The notes: generated from the letters alone by a model not told the origin. Positions 1-9,214 are shown, counted from the first letter of the stretch. The stretch: DNA of 64,000 bases from JAGXSE01 sp040757295 (GCA_040757295.1 JBFLXH010000004.1:43764-107763), one strand, 5' to 3'. A program made the numbers and translations.

Positions 1-678
1 CCCATCGAAAATTTCCGGCACTTCCAGCTCGAAAAGGCGTTTCAAGAGCCCCGGATGGGTGCGGGAGACTAAAACTTGGGGCCCCTTGGTTGTCTTTTTT
101 ACTTCTACCACATAGGTTTTTATTCTGTCACCCTGATGATAGTCCTCACCATTCATTTGTTCTGCTGGCGGTAAGGCTGCTTCTATGCGGCCCAAGTCAA
201 TATATACAGTTTTGTTTTCTTGCCTTTGAACTACGCCCGTTACAATATCTTCTTCACGGCTGGCAAATTCATCGTAAATGATGCTTCGTTCTGCTTCTCT
301 GATCCGCTGAACTACAACCTGCTTAGCAGTTTGAGCAGCTATTCGCCCAAAGGATTTGGGAGTAACTTCTGTCTCAATAATATCGCCGATATCATAGCTG
401 GGGCTAATCATTCTCGCTTCTTTTAAAGAAATTTGTCCTTTTGGATCAACTACCTCCTCAACAACCTCTTTTCTGGCATAGACTTTAACTGTACCTGTCT
501 CTTTATCGATTTCTACCCTTATTTGCGGAACGGTAGCACTCTCTTTTCCGTGCGGAGACGCAAAATTCTTTTTGTATGCCGACTGCAGGGCTGCTTCGAC
601 TGCCTCAATGATAATTCCTGAGTCAATGCCTTTCTCTTTTTCCAGTTCTTTTAATGCCTCAATAAACTCTAAATTCAT
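1..678 (-). CDS. nusA: Transcription termination/antitermination factor NusA (N-terminal part, cut by window edge)
   Basis: Reading the minus strand from an ATG at 678 gives 226 codons that run off the left edge without a stop. The start (MNLEFIEALKELEKEKG) and the following 130 or so residues match the NusA N-terminal RNA-polymerase-binding domain. The last 90 residues (RIREAERSIIYDEFASREED..., ending VPEIFDG) are the beginning of the S1 domain. The KH domains lie outside the window. NusA binds RNA polymerase and modulates pausing, termination and antitermination. It follows rimP by about 30 bp, the usual rimP-nusA operon order. The start codon is preceded by a GGAGGAATT ribosome-binding site. 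Identity is secure. Confidence 0.95.
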   Translation of the reverse strand, partial: MNLEFIEALKELEKEKGIDSGIIIEAVEAALQSAYKKNFASPHGKESATVPQIRVEIDKETGTVKVYARKEVVEEVVDPKGQISLKEARMISPSYDIGDIIETEVTPKSFGRIAAQTAKQVVVQRIREAERSIIYDEFASREEDIVTGVVQRQENKTVYIDLGRIEAALPPAEQMNGEDYHQGDRIKTYVVEVKKTTKGPQVLVSRTHPGLLKRLFELEVPEIFDG

Positions 679-707
679 AGCGTTAATTCCTCCTAAAGCC
701 CCTGCCT

Positions 708-1166
708 CTAGAATTCCGCTGCTAAATGAGCAATGGAAATGAGGTCTAAAGGAATTGATATCTTGCTGTCCTCAGTTTCGATTACCACTGCCCCATCTTC
801 AAGACCCAGAAGCAAACCAGAAAAGTTCTTTTTACCTTCAACAGGTGAATAGGTGTTTACCTTCACTTTAGTCCCTGCAAAACGTTCAAAATCCTTTTTA
901 GTCTTCAGGGGCCTTTCAATGCCAGGGGACGAAACCTCCAGATAATACCTATGGGGGATCAAGTCGTGTTCGTCCAGCAATAGATCAACTGCTTTGCTAA
1001 CTTTCTCACAATCATCCAGTTGAATACCATCAGGCTGATCGATATACAGCTTTAAAAACCAGTTTTTCCCTTCTTTCGCATACTCAACATCAACCAGTTC
1101 ATATCCTTGTTCTTCCACAACTGGTCGAACAAGTTCCTGGATCCTACTTGCAATACTTGTTTTCAT
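708..1166 (-). CDS. rimP: Ribosome maturation factor RimP
   Basis: A 152-residue protein, the normal length for RimP. It has the conserved N-terminal alpha/beta domain (RPVVEEQGYELVDVEY near residue 14; LEVSSPGIERPL near residue 78) and the C-terminal SH3-like barrel (GLLLGLEDGAVVIET). RimP assists maturation of the 30S ribosomal subunit. An AGAGGTGG ribosome-binding site lies a little far upstream of the ATG, separated by an A-rich spacer. It is the first gene of the rimP-nusA unit and is separated from upstream proS by about 230 bp containing a hairpin at 1268-1287. Confidence 0.95.
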   Translation of the reverse strand: MKTSIASRIQELVRPVVEEQGYELVDVEYAKEGKNWFLKLYIDQPDGIQLDDCEKVSKAVDLLLDEHDLIPHRYYLEVSSPGIERPLKTKKDFERFAGTKVKVNTYSPVEGKKNFSGLLLGLEDGAVVIETEDSKISIPLDLISIAHLAAEF

Positions 1167-1267
1167 TTTTTTCCCGATCCACCTCTTTAATCTACCTCAT
1201 CCTATTTTGCCTAAAATTGGTCCAAGTTATGTTCCAAACTCAGGTCGAATAAATAATACAAACGAAA

Positions 1268-1287
1268 GAGTGGGTGCACACCCACTC
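1268..1287 (-). terminator. Terminator-like hairpin between proS and rimP
   Basis: GAGTGGGT pairs with ACCCACTC around a GTGC loop, 8 perfect base pairs. On the minus strand it is followed by a T-rich run (TTTCGTTTGTATTATTTATT). It lies about 110 bp after the proS stop and about 100 bp before rimP, so it probably ends the proS transcript and separates it from rimP-nusA. The T tract is interrupted, so termination may be partial. The remaining intergenic sequence shows no convincing promoter to me. Confidence 0.6.
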
Positions 1288-1399
1288 CCGTCCGACGACA
1301 AGATCAAAAAACCACCTTTCTTGCAAATAATTGTATCACACAACCCAGTCCAGTGCAAGGTTAATTGGCTGCAAAGACAGCTTTTGGTGGAATAAATTT

Positions 1400-3139
1400 C
1401 TAAAGCCCATTTTGCGCATTGTTCAAGCTGTCGTGCACCAGTTTTTTGATATATGCAACAGCCTCATCCAGGGATTTGGTAAACTCTTCACCAGTTTTAC
1501 GAAGTTTTACATCAACAGTCCCATGTTCAACTGTTTTCCGGCCTACCGTTACCCTTACAGGGTAGCCAATCAAATCAGCATCCATAAATTTTACACCTGC
1601 CCGTTCATCTCGGTCATCAAGCACAACCTCTACACCGGCAGACTGCAGGTTTTGATAGATTTTTTCAGCAGTTTTAACTTGGGCTTCTTCATTGTTACTT
1701 GCTGGAATCACAATTACGTGGTAAGGGGCGATGGCTATCGGCCAAATCATGCCTTTTTCATCATGGTTTTGCTCAATTGCAGCAGCAGCTGTTCGACCGA
1801 CACCAATGCCATAGCAGCCCATCACCATTAATTTTTCTTCTCCGTTTCTGTCGGTGTAATAGGCGTCTAGTTTCTTTGAATATTTTGTACCGAGCTGAAA
1901 CAAGTGACCAACCTCAATCCCCCTAACGCTGGAAAGACCGACTTTACAGACAGGACATGGGTCCCCTTCTTTAGCTACCCTTAGATCAGCCAGTTTTGTC
2001 CATTGGAAATCCCGTCCGGGAACTACATGCATGAAGTGGTAACTATCCTTGTTAGCGCCCGCCACACCTTCCTGTAAGAGGGAAATTTCGTTATCAGCAT
2101 AAATCGGAACTGTTAATTTTACCGGGCCTACCGAACCTATACGAGCGCCAGTCGTTTCTAAGACTTCTGTTTCTGTAGCCATGCGCAATTCAATGCAACC
2201 CAGCAGGTTTTTCAATTTTGTTTCATTTACTTCCCTGTTGCCTCTGACTAAAACTGCCAGTATATCTTCATCGGCCTTGTAGAATACGGTCTTGATGACC
2301 TGCTCAGGCATAATGCCATGAGGTATCCAATCGGCAACAGTATGTACTCCGGGAGTATGAACAAGTTCCATGGCGGGTAAAGTACCCTCTTTCATTTCCG
2401 CCTTTTCCGTGGGTGTTAAAATACACTCCGCCCTTTCCACATTAGCGGCGTAGCCACACGCTTCACAATGGACGATCTCTGCCTCGCCTACCTGAGCTAA
2501 TACCATGAATTCATGATTTACGCTGCCGCCAATTGCTCCTGAATCTGCTTCAACAACCCGGAAATTTAAACCGCAACGTTTAAAGACATTGTTATAGGCA
2601 ACATACATTTTTTGGTAGCTGTTTCTCATCCCTTCCTCATCTGTGTCAAATGAGTAAAGGTCTTTCATAATAAATTCCCTTCCCCGCATCAGTCCGAAGC
2701 GGGGTCTTCTTTCATCCCGGTACTTATTTTGAATTAAATAAAGCAGTTGGGGCAGTTGTTTGTAAGAAGTAATTTCATTCCTGGCAGTTGTGGTTATTAG
2801 CTCCTCATTAGTGGGGCACAAACAAAAACTCCTCTGATGCCTGTCCTTTAGCCTAAACATCTCATCTCCGTAAACCTGCCAACGGCCGGTTTCTTGCCAT
2901 AATTCGGCGGGTTGAACAATTGGCAGCATCAGTTCTTGACCGCCAGCCTTATTCATTTCATCGCGGACAATATCAGAGATCTTTTGGATCACCCGCCAAC
3001 CTAGCGGCAAGTAAGAATACATTCCGGCAGCAGATTTTCTAATCATACCTCCGCGAACAAGAAGCTGATGGCTAATAGTTTCTGTTTCTGCTGGCACTTC
3101 TCGTAAAGTAGGGGCAAGTAAACTGGTGGTCCGCATCAT
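1400..3139 (-). CDS. proS: Prolyl-tRNA synthetase (bacterial type, with editing insertion)
   Basis: A 579-residue class II aminoacyl-tRNA synthetase that charges tRNA-Pro. The N-terminal catalytic part contains RKSAAGMYSYLPLGWRV and the motif 2 region NKYRDERRPRFGLMRGREF. The central insertion (about residues 230-400) is the YbaK-like editing domain of bacterial ProRS, which clears mischarged Ala-tRNA-Pro. GIGVGRTAAAAIEQ is motif 3, and the C-terminal anticodon-binding domain follows. The start overlaps the ispG stop (ATGA) and is served by GGAGGAGATTT. A second ATG follows immediately and could equally be used. I looked for a T-box leader and found no room for one, since ispG abuts the gene. 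Confidence 0.97.
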   Translation of the reverse strand: MMRTTSLLAPTLREVPAETETISHQLLVRGGMIRKSAAGMYSYLPLGWRVIQKISDIVRDEMNKAGGQELMLPIVQPAELWQETGRWQVYGDEMFRLKDRHQRSFCLCPTNEELITTTARNEITSYKQLPQLLYLIQNKYRDERRPRFGLMRGREFIMKDLYSFDTDEEGMRNSYQKMYVAYNNVFKRCGLNFRVVEADSGAIGGSVNHEFMVLAQVGEAEIVHCEACGYAANVERAECILTPTEKAEMKEGTLPAMELVHTPGVHTVADWIPHGIMPEQVIKTVFYKADEDILAVLVRGNREVNETKLKNLLGCIELRMATETEVLETTGARIGSVGPVKLTVPIYADNEISLLQEGVAGANKDSYHFMHVVPGRDFQWTKLADLRVAKEGDPCPVCKVGLSSVRGIEVGHLFQLGTKYSKKLDAYYTDRNGEEKLMVMGCYGIGVGRTAAAAIEQNHDEKGMIWPIAIAPYHVIVIPASNNEEAQVKTAEKIYQNLQSAGVEVVLDDRDERAGVKFMDADLIGYPVRVTVGRKTVEHGTVDVKLRKTGEEFTKSLDEAVAYIKKLVHDSLNNAQNGL

Positions 3140-4215
3140 AAATCTCCTCCTTTATACCTGATAACTTGGGATATCTCAGCGAATAAGCCTTCCATCATAT
3201 CCTGGGAATCCACTTTTCTCACGACTTCCCCATTGCGAAAGATTAACGCAAAATCTTTCCCCCCGGCAATACCAACATCAGCCCGTTTAGCTTCCCCAGG
3301 CCCATTAACAGGGCAGCCCATAACGGCAACCTTGATTGGGTTGGCAACTTCCTGCAGCTTTTCTTCAACAGTTTCAGCCAAACTCACAACATCGATTTGG
3401 CATCTGCCGCAAGTGGGGCAGGAAATAATTTCAACACCCCGGTGCCGGAGGTTTAATGCACCTAAAATACCATAGCCTACCCGTACTTCTTGTCGCGGGT
3501 CACCGCTTAGGGATACCCGCAAAGTATCACCGATTCCCTCGGACAACAAAATGCCAATGCCTACCGCAGATTTAATTGAACCGGAAAAAACTGTTCCTGC
3601 TTCTGTCACGCCAATATGAAAGGGATAGTCAACTTTTTGAGCCAGGTGACGGTATGCTTCGATCATCAGCGGAACCTCCGAAGCCTTCAAAGAAACTTTT
3701 ATATCTAGAAAATCCATGTCCTCGAGCAGCCTGATATGATACAGGGCGCTTTCCGCCATGGCCTCGGCAGTAATCCCCTTATGTTTTTCCAGCAAACGCT
3801 TTTCCAATGAGCCAGCATTAACGCCTATTCGAATGGGAACCCGTCGGTTTTTGGCTTCACGAACAACAGCTTCAACCTTTTTTTTACTGCCAATGTTTCC
3901 TGGGTTAAGTCTAAGGCCGTCAACCCCGTTTTCCATTGCAGCTAGGGCCAGCTTATAATCAAAGTGAATGTCGGCCACCAATGGAATTCCGATCTGATTT
4001 TTTATCTGCTTCAAGGCCTCTGCTGCCTCTCGGTCCAATACTGCTACCCTGACAAGTTCACACCCAACCTTTTCTAAATCTTTGATTTGGGCAACGGTGG
4101 CAGTAATATCCCTGGTATCGGTATTCGTCATGGATTGCACGGAGATTGGGGCCTGTCCACCAATAGCTAGCGGGCCGATTTTAATTGCGCGAGATTTCCT
4201 TCGATTTACTAGAAT
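3136..4215 (-). CDS. ispG: (E)-4-hydroxy-3-methylbut-2-enyl-diphosphate synthase IspG; unusual start
   Basis: IspG reductively opens methylerythritol cyclodiphosphate to HMBPP in the MEP isoprenoid pathway, using a [4Fe-4S] cluster. The TIM-barrel part is complete. The C-terminal cluster motif is visible as CPTCGRCQ and later MGCPVNGPGEA, giving the three cluster cysteines. The first canonical start codon is a GTG at 4140 (VQSMTNTDTRD), but conserved family sequence continues upstream in frame as RRKSRAIKIG...GGQAPISVQSM to 4203. No ATG, GTG or TTG exists in that extension. The only plausible starts are three consecutive ATT codons (4213-4221) directly after a 13-G tract that could act as ribosome-binding site. 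I place the start at the third ATT, 6 nt after the tract. Function is certain; the start is inferred. Confidence 0.9.
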   Translation of the reverse strand: MLVNRRKSRAIKIGPLAIGGQAPISVQSMTNTDTRDITATVAQIKDLEKVGCELVRVAVLDREAAEALKQIKNQIGIPLVADIHFDYKLALAAMENGVDGLRLNPGNIGSKKKVEAVVREAKNRRVPIRIGVNAGSLEKRLLEKHKGITAEAMAESALYHIRLLEDMDFLDIKVSLKASEVPLMIEAYRHLAQKVDYPFHIGVTEAGTVFSGSIKSAVGIGILLSEGIGDTLRVSLSGDPRQEVRVGYGILGALNLRHRGVEIISCPTCGRCQIDVVSLAETVEEKLQEVANPIKVAVMGCPVNGPGEAKRADVGIAGGKDFALIFRNGEVVRKVDSQDMMEGLFAEISQVIRYKGGDL

Positions 4216-4221
4216 AATAAT

Positions 4222-4234
4222 CCCCCCCCCCCCC
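4222..4234. repeat. 13-bp poly-C/poly-G homopolymer at the rseP-ispG junction
   Basis: Thirteen uninterrupted C on the plus strand (G in the mRNA) lie immediately after the rseP TAA stop (4235-4237) and immediately before the three ATT codons that begin the ispG reading frame. The tract is the only Shine-Dalgarno-like sequence available to ispG. Homopolymers of this length are prone to slippage in vivo and to length errors in sequencing. Confidence 0.9.
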
Positions 4235-5248
4235 TTAACTTAGAAGCCGGAGAAGGTCTTGGTATGTTATCACCAGCATTATAAAGATCAGAACAGCAAA
4301 GCCGATTAGATGAATAGAGTTTTCTTTTTCCGGGTCCACAGGTCTGCCTCGGACCCCCTCGATCCCCAAAAAAAGTAGTCTGCTGCCATCTAGGGAAGGA
4401 ATTGGGAAAAGGTTAATTATTCCCAGGTTTAAGCTTAACAAACCCGCAAAGTTTAAAACGCTTGCCAGGCCTAACCTTGCAGCCTCTCCGGCCATTTGAA
4501 CAATGCCAACCGGGCCGGCGACTTCTGCCGGCACTTGGCCGGAAATCATTTTTACCAGGCTTGAAATTATCAAGGTAGCGACAGCCAGAGCCTGTTTTGT
4601 ACCCAATATAATAGAAGAAAACAGCCCAAGCTTGACCCATGTCTGCTCTATACCAATTAAACCTACTTTATTCTGTGGCTCCAGTTCGGGGACTACCTGA
4701 ATCAGCAGAGTCTGCTGATTGCGTTCCACCTTGACCTCGAGTTTTTGCCCAGGATTTTTATGGATAATTTCCACCAATTGCCCCCATGAATTAACTGATT
4801 GCCCATTTATTGCGGTGATCCTGTCACCTACATGAAATCCGGCCTTTTCTGCGGGCCGTCCGGGCAGCAATCCCCCGATAGTTGTGGTATTAGAGGGTAT
4901 CCCAATGCCCATAAAAACAAAGATAAACAGAATAATGGCCAGCAAAAAATTCATTAAAGAACCAGAAGCTATGACCGCCATTCGCTGTGAAATACTCCGG
5001 GTATTAAAACCGCGGGGATCCTCCAGGTCACCGCTCTCCATTCCAGCCATGCGGTTGAAACCGCCGATGGGTAAAAGGCGGAGAGAGTAAAGGGTTTCTC
5101 CTCTCCGTCCAGACAAGATTACCGGCCCCATCCCTATGCTGAATTCATGCACTCGGATACCTACTAGTTTTGCGACAAGGAAATGTCCAAGTTCATGGGT
5201 AGTAATCAAGAGACCAAAAATCAGGATTGCAGCTAGCGCCGTGGTCAT
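4235..5248 (-). CDS. rseP: Site-2 intramembrane zinc metalloprotease RseP
   Basis: A 337-residue polytopic membrane protease. The zinc-binding HELGH is at residues 18-22 in the first membrane helix. A PDZ domain covers roughly residues 115-190 (GLLPGRPAEKAGFHVGDRITAING). The second metal motif NLFPIPSLDG lies near residue 275, between further membrane helices. The family cleaves membrane-anchored anti-sigma factors and remnant signal peptides within the membrane. It lies between dxr and ispG, the common order in Clostridia, and its TAA stop touches the poly-G tract before ispG. Confidence 0.95.
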   Translation of the reverse strand: MTTALAAILIFGLLITTHELGHFLVAKLVGIRVHEFSIGMGPVILSGRRGETLYSLRLLPIGGFNRMAGMESGDLEDPRGFNTRSISQRMAVIASGSLMNFLLAIILFIFVFMGIGIPSNTTTIGGLLPGRPAEKAGFHVGDRITAINGQSVNSWGQLVEIIHKNPGQKLEVKVERNQQTLLIQVVPELEPQNKVGLIGIEQTWVKLGLFSSIILGTKQALAVATLIISSLVKMISGQVPAEVAGPVGIVQMAGEAARLGLASVLNFAGLLSLNLGIINLFPIPSLDGSRLLFLGIEGVRGRPVDPEKENSIHLIGFAVLIFIMLVITYQDLLRLLS

Positions 5249-5283
5249 TTATTTCCTCCTCTTTAAGCCCTCGCTCTAGATGA

Positions 5284-6441
5284 TTAGCTTAATTCCTTCC
5301 AATACCTTTGCACCCACCTGCGGGTCTGTTCATCAGTTCCAATAATGGTCTCCAAATTAATTGCCGGCTGAGACGGAATTCTTTCCAGGGCCTCCGCAAC
5401 AATTTTATGAATGTCCAAATATTTTATTCTCCGGGATAAAAATAAGGCAACTGCTTCTTCGTTGGCTGCGTTCAAAATTACTGGCGCCGTCCCCCCGGCG
5501 ATTCCGGCGCGATAAGCCAAATCCAAGCAAGGAAACTTGTCTGTATCCGGAGAGTAAAAGGTAAGATTGGCTACTTCTTTTAAATTTAATCTAGGCAGCC
5601 CGCTAGGCCATCGTTCAGGCCAGCTCAGGGCATATTGAATCGGCAGTCGCATATCAGGAGTTCCCATCTGAGCCAGTATCGAACCATCTTTAAACTCCAC
5701 CATAGAATGAATTACGCTTTGAGGATGTACCATTACCTTGATGGAATTATAGTCAACATCAAAGAGCCAGTGGGCTTCTATCACTTCAAGTCCTTTATTC
5801 ATTAAGGTAGAAGAATCTATCGTCACTTTAGGTCCCATAGCCCAATTAGGATGGTTCAAGGCCATCTCAGGTGTAATATTCCCCATTTGAGAAATATCCC
5901 AATCCCGGAAAGGCCCACCGGAAGCAGTAAGAATTAAATTATCGACAAACCTTTCTTGGCCCTGCATACACTGCCATAGGGCGGAATGCTCGCTGTCTAT
6001 CGGCAGAAGGGGCTTGGCTCTCTCCTTGGACGCTCGGCTAATGATTTCTCCTCCGGCAACCAATGCCTCTTTGTTGGCTAATAATACATCTTTACCGGCT
6101 ACTACTGCCTTTAAAGTAGGTACCATTCCTCTCATTCCACTTACGGCCACAACAACGGTATCGACATTTGCCAGCAATACGCACTCCTCAAAAGCCTCTT
6201 GACCGCCAAGGACATGCAAAGGAAGGTCTTTCAATGTCTCCCGCAGGTTAGCAGCAGCCTGCGGTTCACTTAGGACGATCAATTCCGGCAAAAACTTTCT
6301 CGCCTGTTCCTCCATTTTTCTAACATTACTTAAGGCTGCTAGAACTTTAATTTTAAACTTATGAGGAAAGGTTTCCACGATTTCTAGCGTCTGTTGACCA
6401 ATAGAACCCGTTGAACCCAGTAGCGCAATGTTTTTTATCAT
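5284..6441 (-). CDS. dxr: 1-deoxy-D-xylulose 5-phosphate reductoisomerase
   Basis: A 385-residue enzyme of the MEP pathway that converts DXP to methylerythritol phosphate with NADPH and a divalent metal. The N-terminal nucleotide-binding motif LGSTGSIGQQTLEIV starts at residue 8. LPIDSEHSALWQC (about residues 146-158) carries the metal-binding Asp and Glu, and MNKGLEVIEAHWLF the third acidic ligand. Together with ispG and uppS/cdsA nearby it marks an isoprenoid and lipid-carrier cluster. Its length is typical. Confidence 0.97.
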   Translation of the reverse strand: MIKNIALLGSTGSIGQQTLEIVETFPHKFKIKVLAALSNVRKMEEQARKFLPELIVLSEPQAAANLRETLKDLPLHVLGGQEAFEECVLLANVDTVVVAVSGMRGMVPTLKAVVAGKDVLLANKEALVAGGEIISRASKERAKPLLPIDSEHSALWQCMQGQERFVDNLILTASGGPFRDWDISQMGNITPEMALNHPNWAMGPKVTIDSSTLMNKGLEVIEAHWLFDVDYNSIKVMVHPQSVIHSMVEFKDGSILAQMGTPDMRLPIQYALSWPERWPSGLPRLNLKEVANLTFYSPDTDKFPCLDLAYRAGIAGGTAPVILNAANEEAVALFLSRRIKYLDIHKIVAEALERIPSQPAINLETIIGTDEQTRRWVQRYWKELS

Positions 6442-6492
6442 AAAACCACCTCGTTAAAAAGGGCAAATATCTCACGTTATCTTACACGGGGT

Positions 6493-7602
6493 TTATTGGT
6501 TATAGGGCCACTTAAGGGCGCCGGTCTGCCAAGTTGCTTTCAATACAACTAAAATGATAGGCCCATAAAGTATGCCTGCCACTCCAAAAACCTTAAGGCC
6601 CGCAAACATGGCTATTAAAGCTTCTAAAGGGTGCAGTCCTACACTATCTCCAACGACTTTGGGCTGTAGAATTTGCCGAACAGTAGCCACGATTAGCCAC
6701 AGAATAAGAAGTCCAAAACCCATTTTCATGTTACCCACTAAGAACAGCCAAATAGCCCAGGGAATAAAAATAAGACCGGGGCCGATAGCTGGCAGCAGAT
6801 CTACAATACCAACCAGCACAGCAACAGTAAAGGCATATTCAACCTTTAGAATATAAAAACCAATTACGGTCTGAATTATAGTAATGATCATTAGGATTAC
6901 TTGGGCCCGCAAAAATCCAATAATGGCTTCTGATGTTTTTCCTATGATACTGCTTAACCCAATTCTCCATTCTTTTGGGAATAACCGCAAAAGGGATTTT
7001 TTAATTAAGTAAGCATCTCTACTAAAGAAAAATAGGCCTAAAAACAAGAATAAAATGAATAAAAAACCTCCCGGCAGAAAAGCTAAAAACCCAATTAGCC
7101 ATGTAAATATACCGGAAGTAAAATTAGTAGCCCAGCCGGCTGCCTTTCGTAAAAGCTGTTCTATACTTTCCACTATTTGGGGCGGGATATTGATTGCAAA
7201 GTATATTTCCTGCATTCTGTGGAACAGGGTCCAAAGGTAAGTTACAATGGCGTGCACATGGGCCGGCAAGGAATTGGTCAATTCAGCCAACTCGACTATT
7301 AAGCGGGAAATAAACATAATCAATAAAGCTGTTCCCAACCCAAGACCAATTGTAATCACTGTCGTAACCGCCAGGGCACGGTTCATCCGAGTACGGTTTT
7401 CCAAGAAGCTGACTAGTGGTTCGATAATTGCTGCCAATACGGCTGCCAATAAAAAAGGCGCAATTAAGGGGAAAACGAAGGACATCACCTGGAGGCCCGC
7501 TGGAAGAATTAAATAATACACCAAGTATATTACCAGCAGCGCAGCAACAATGACACCTAGTTTAATGAAGAGCCGGGTGTAACTGGAAGCAGGGCTTGGC
7601 AT
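6493..7602 (-). CDS. YtvI-like AI-2E family membrane protein
   Basis: A 369-residue protein with seven or eight predicted membrane segments: an N-terminal hydrophobic pair, a soluble stretch at about residues 130-165, then several helices to the C-terminus. RIGLSSIIGKTSEAIIGFLRAQ, IVDLLPAIGPGLIFIPW and QPKVVGDSVGLHPL are typical of the AI-2E/PerM permease superfamily. The overall pattern resembles the sporulation membrane protein YtvI. The transported substrate is not known from sequence. I start at an ATG with AGGTG seven bases upstream rather than at the first ATG (7617), which overlaps the cdsA stop. The gene is in the dxr-cdsA transcription unit. Confidence 0.8.
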   Translation of the reverse strand: MPSPASSYTRLFIKLGVIVAALLVIYLVYYLILPAGLQVMSFVFPLIAPFLLAAVLAAIIEPLVSFLENRTRMNRALAVTTVITIGLGLGTALLIMFISRLIVELAELTNSLPAHVHAIVTYLWTLFHRMQEIYFAINIPPQIVESIEQLLRKAAGWATNFTSGIFTWLIGFLAFLPGGFLFILFLFLGLFFFSRDAYLIKKSLLRLFPKEWRIGLSSIIGKTSEAIIGFLRAQVILMIITIIQTVIGFYILKVEYAFTVAVLVGIVDLLPAIGPGLIFIPWAIWLFLVGNMKMGFGLLILWLIVATVRQILQPKVVGDSVGLHPLEALIAMFAGLKVFGVAGILYGPIILVVLKATWQTGALKWPYNQ

Positions 7603-7613
7603 AAAAATACACC

Positions 7614-8423
7614 TCATCCTATTATAAACAACGCAAGCATATAGTATACCAACGGAGCAGTCAACAAAAGGCTGTCAAAGCGATCGAGCACACCCCCGTG
7701 GCCTGGAAGCAGTGTGCCCGAGTCTTTCATGCCGGCATAGCGCTTCAGAGCCGACTCGAAAAGATCCCCGATTACCGCTGCTAAAGAGACAAAAACACCG
7801 GCAATTACTCTCCACATCAAAGGCAAACCAAGCCAGGCTCCTAAGGTAATGCTAGTCAATATGGATAGAATAATTCCACCCCAGACCCCTTCCCATGTTT
7901 TTCCGGGGCTAATTAAAGGGGCTAATTTCTGCCGGCCAAATTTTGTTCCTGCAAAAAAGGCCCCGGTGTCACTGGCCCATGTCAGTAACAGGGCAAACAA
8001 GACAAAAGTCCAACCGTTCGGGGTAATATGCCGCAAAAGAAACAGGTGGCCCAACATGCCGGCAATGTAAAAAACGCCAAAAAAGGATGCCGCCAAGCCG
8101 GGTAATATGTTTTTTGGATAATCCCGCCAGACTAAAATAGCAGCCCACAGTGCCATGATAAAAAACAATCCAGGCATATATTTATACCCTTCCAGTAATC
8201 CTCGGCTTGCTGCAAACATAAGCAACAGCAAAACAAAGGAACTGACCCAGCCAAGAGAAAGGATTGGTTTTAAGCCCATCTTGGTTAATAAATTAAAAAA
8301 TTCCACCATACCAACAAGAGATATAGCGACAACTAAAGTCAGAAAAATGATCCCTCCGTAATAACCGGCTGCCAAAATAATAGGAATCCCTATAGCTGCA
8401 GTTAGAATCCTTAACTTTAGCAC
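7614..8423 (-). CDS. cdsA: Phosphatidate cytidylyltransferase
   Basis: A 269-residue membrane enzyme with about seven membrane helices that makes CDP-diacylglycerol from phosphatidic acid and CTP, the precursor of phosphatidylglycerol and cardiolipin. The family signature is near the C-terminus (SDTGAFFAGTKFGRQKLAP, SPGKTWEG, and KDSGTLLPGHGGVLDRFDSL with its metal-binding acidic residues). It starts with a GTG that overlaps the uppS stop codon by a few bases, suggesting translational coupling. Confidence 0.95.
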   Translation of the reverse strand: MLKLRILTAAIGIPIILAAGYYGGIIFLTLVVAISLVGMVEFFNLLTKMGLKPILSLGWVSSFVLLLLMFAASRGLLEGYKYMPGLFFIMALWAAILVWRDYPKNILPGLAASFFGVFYIAGMLGHLFLLRHITPNGWTFVLFALLLTWASDTGAFFAGTKFGRQKLAPLISPGKTWEGVWGGIILSILTSITLGAWLGLPLMWRVIAGVFVSLAAVIGDLFESALKRYAGMKDSGTLLPGHGGVLDRFDSLLLTAPLVYYMLALFIIG

Positions 8424-9214
8424 TGCTTCACCCCTGAATTAAGGCCCCCGAAACGTCGATCCCTTTGTTGGTAGTCTAATAACGCTTCCAGCAAATGTTT
8501 CTTTCGGAAATCCGGCCATAAGACATTTGTTGTGAAAAACTCTGCATAGGCTGATTGCCAAAGTAGAAAGTTACTTATCCGCTGTTCCCCTGATGGCCTG
8601 ATGATTAGGTCCGGATCAGGTTGTCCCGCGGTATACAAGTTATTGGCAATTGTGTCCTCAGTAATATCCTTAGGTTTTAACTCTTTAGCTTGCACTTTTG
8701 CGGCTATTTTTTTTACCGCATCAATTATCTCTGCTCTGCCGCCGTAATTTAAGGCGATATTAATTGTCATCTTGGTATTTCCGCTGGTCTTTTCTACGGC
8801 TTCAAACAATGCCTTTTGGGATTCCCTGGGCAGCTCGGATAACCTGCCAATGGGAACAATCTTAACGCCTGCTGAATGTAATTGAGGCAACTCCTTGTAT
8901 ATATACTCGGCTAAAAGGCCCATTAACATCTCAACTTCTTCTTTTGGCCTTTTCCAGTTTTCTGTTGAAAAAGCGTACACGCTCAATATCCGAATGCCTA
9001 ATTCACCACAGGCTTCCACAATTGTGCGCAAGGATTTAATTCCAGCTCTGTGGCCCATGTCTCTGGGCATATTGCGCTTTTTCGCCCATCGGCCGTTACC
9101 GTCCATAATCACAGCAATATGGTACGGCATCCGATCAGGATCCAACTGTTTAAGTAACGTATCTTCCTTTTTAATGAAGGTACCGCCGATGCTTCCCGTT
9201 AACCAGCGCAACAT
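8417..9214 (-). CDS. uppS: Undecaprenyl diphosphate synthase (cis-prenyltransferase)
   Basis: A 265-residue cis-prenyltransferase that makes the C55 carrier lipid for peptidoglycan. MDGNGRWAKKR near residue 37 carries the catalytic Asp (D38). The C-terminal signature is RPSGEQRISNFLLWQSAYAE. I chose the ATG at 9214 because GGGAGG sits eight bases upstream. An in-frame ATG at 9244 has no such site. The N-terminal 28 residues ahead of the core are a little longer than in many homologues. A hairpin upstream (9255-9276) suggests the gene may start a new transcript. Confidence 0.96.
   Translation of the reverse strand: MLRWLTGSIGGTFIKKEDTLLKQLDPDRMPYHIAVIMDGNGRWAKKRNMPRDMGHRAGIKSLRTIVEACGELGIRILSVYAFSTENWKRPKEEVEMLMGLLAEYIYKELPQLHSAGVKIVPIGRLSELPRESQKALFEAVEKTSGNTKMTINIALNYGGRAEIIDAVKKIAAKVQAKELKPKDITEDTIANNLYTAGQPDPDLIIRPSGEQRISNFLLWQSAYAEFFTTNVLWPDFRKKHLLEALLDYQQRDRRFGGLNSGVKQC

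Noticed and set aside
1331..1831. A 166-codon plus-strand frame over the proS 3' end
   Set aside because: It lies opposite the conserved ProRS C-terminal domain and encodes no recognisable protein.
3139..3200. Possible T-box leader for proS
   Set aside because: ispG ends inside the proS start codon, so there is no room for a leader, and no specifier or antiterminator sequence is visible.
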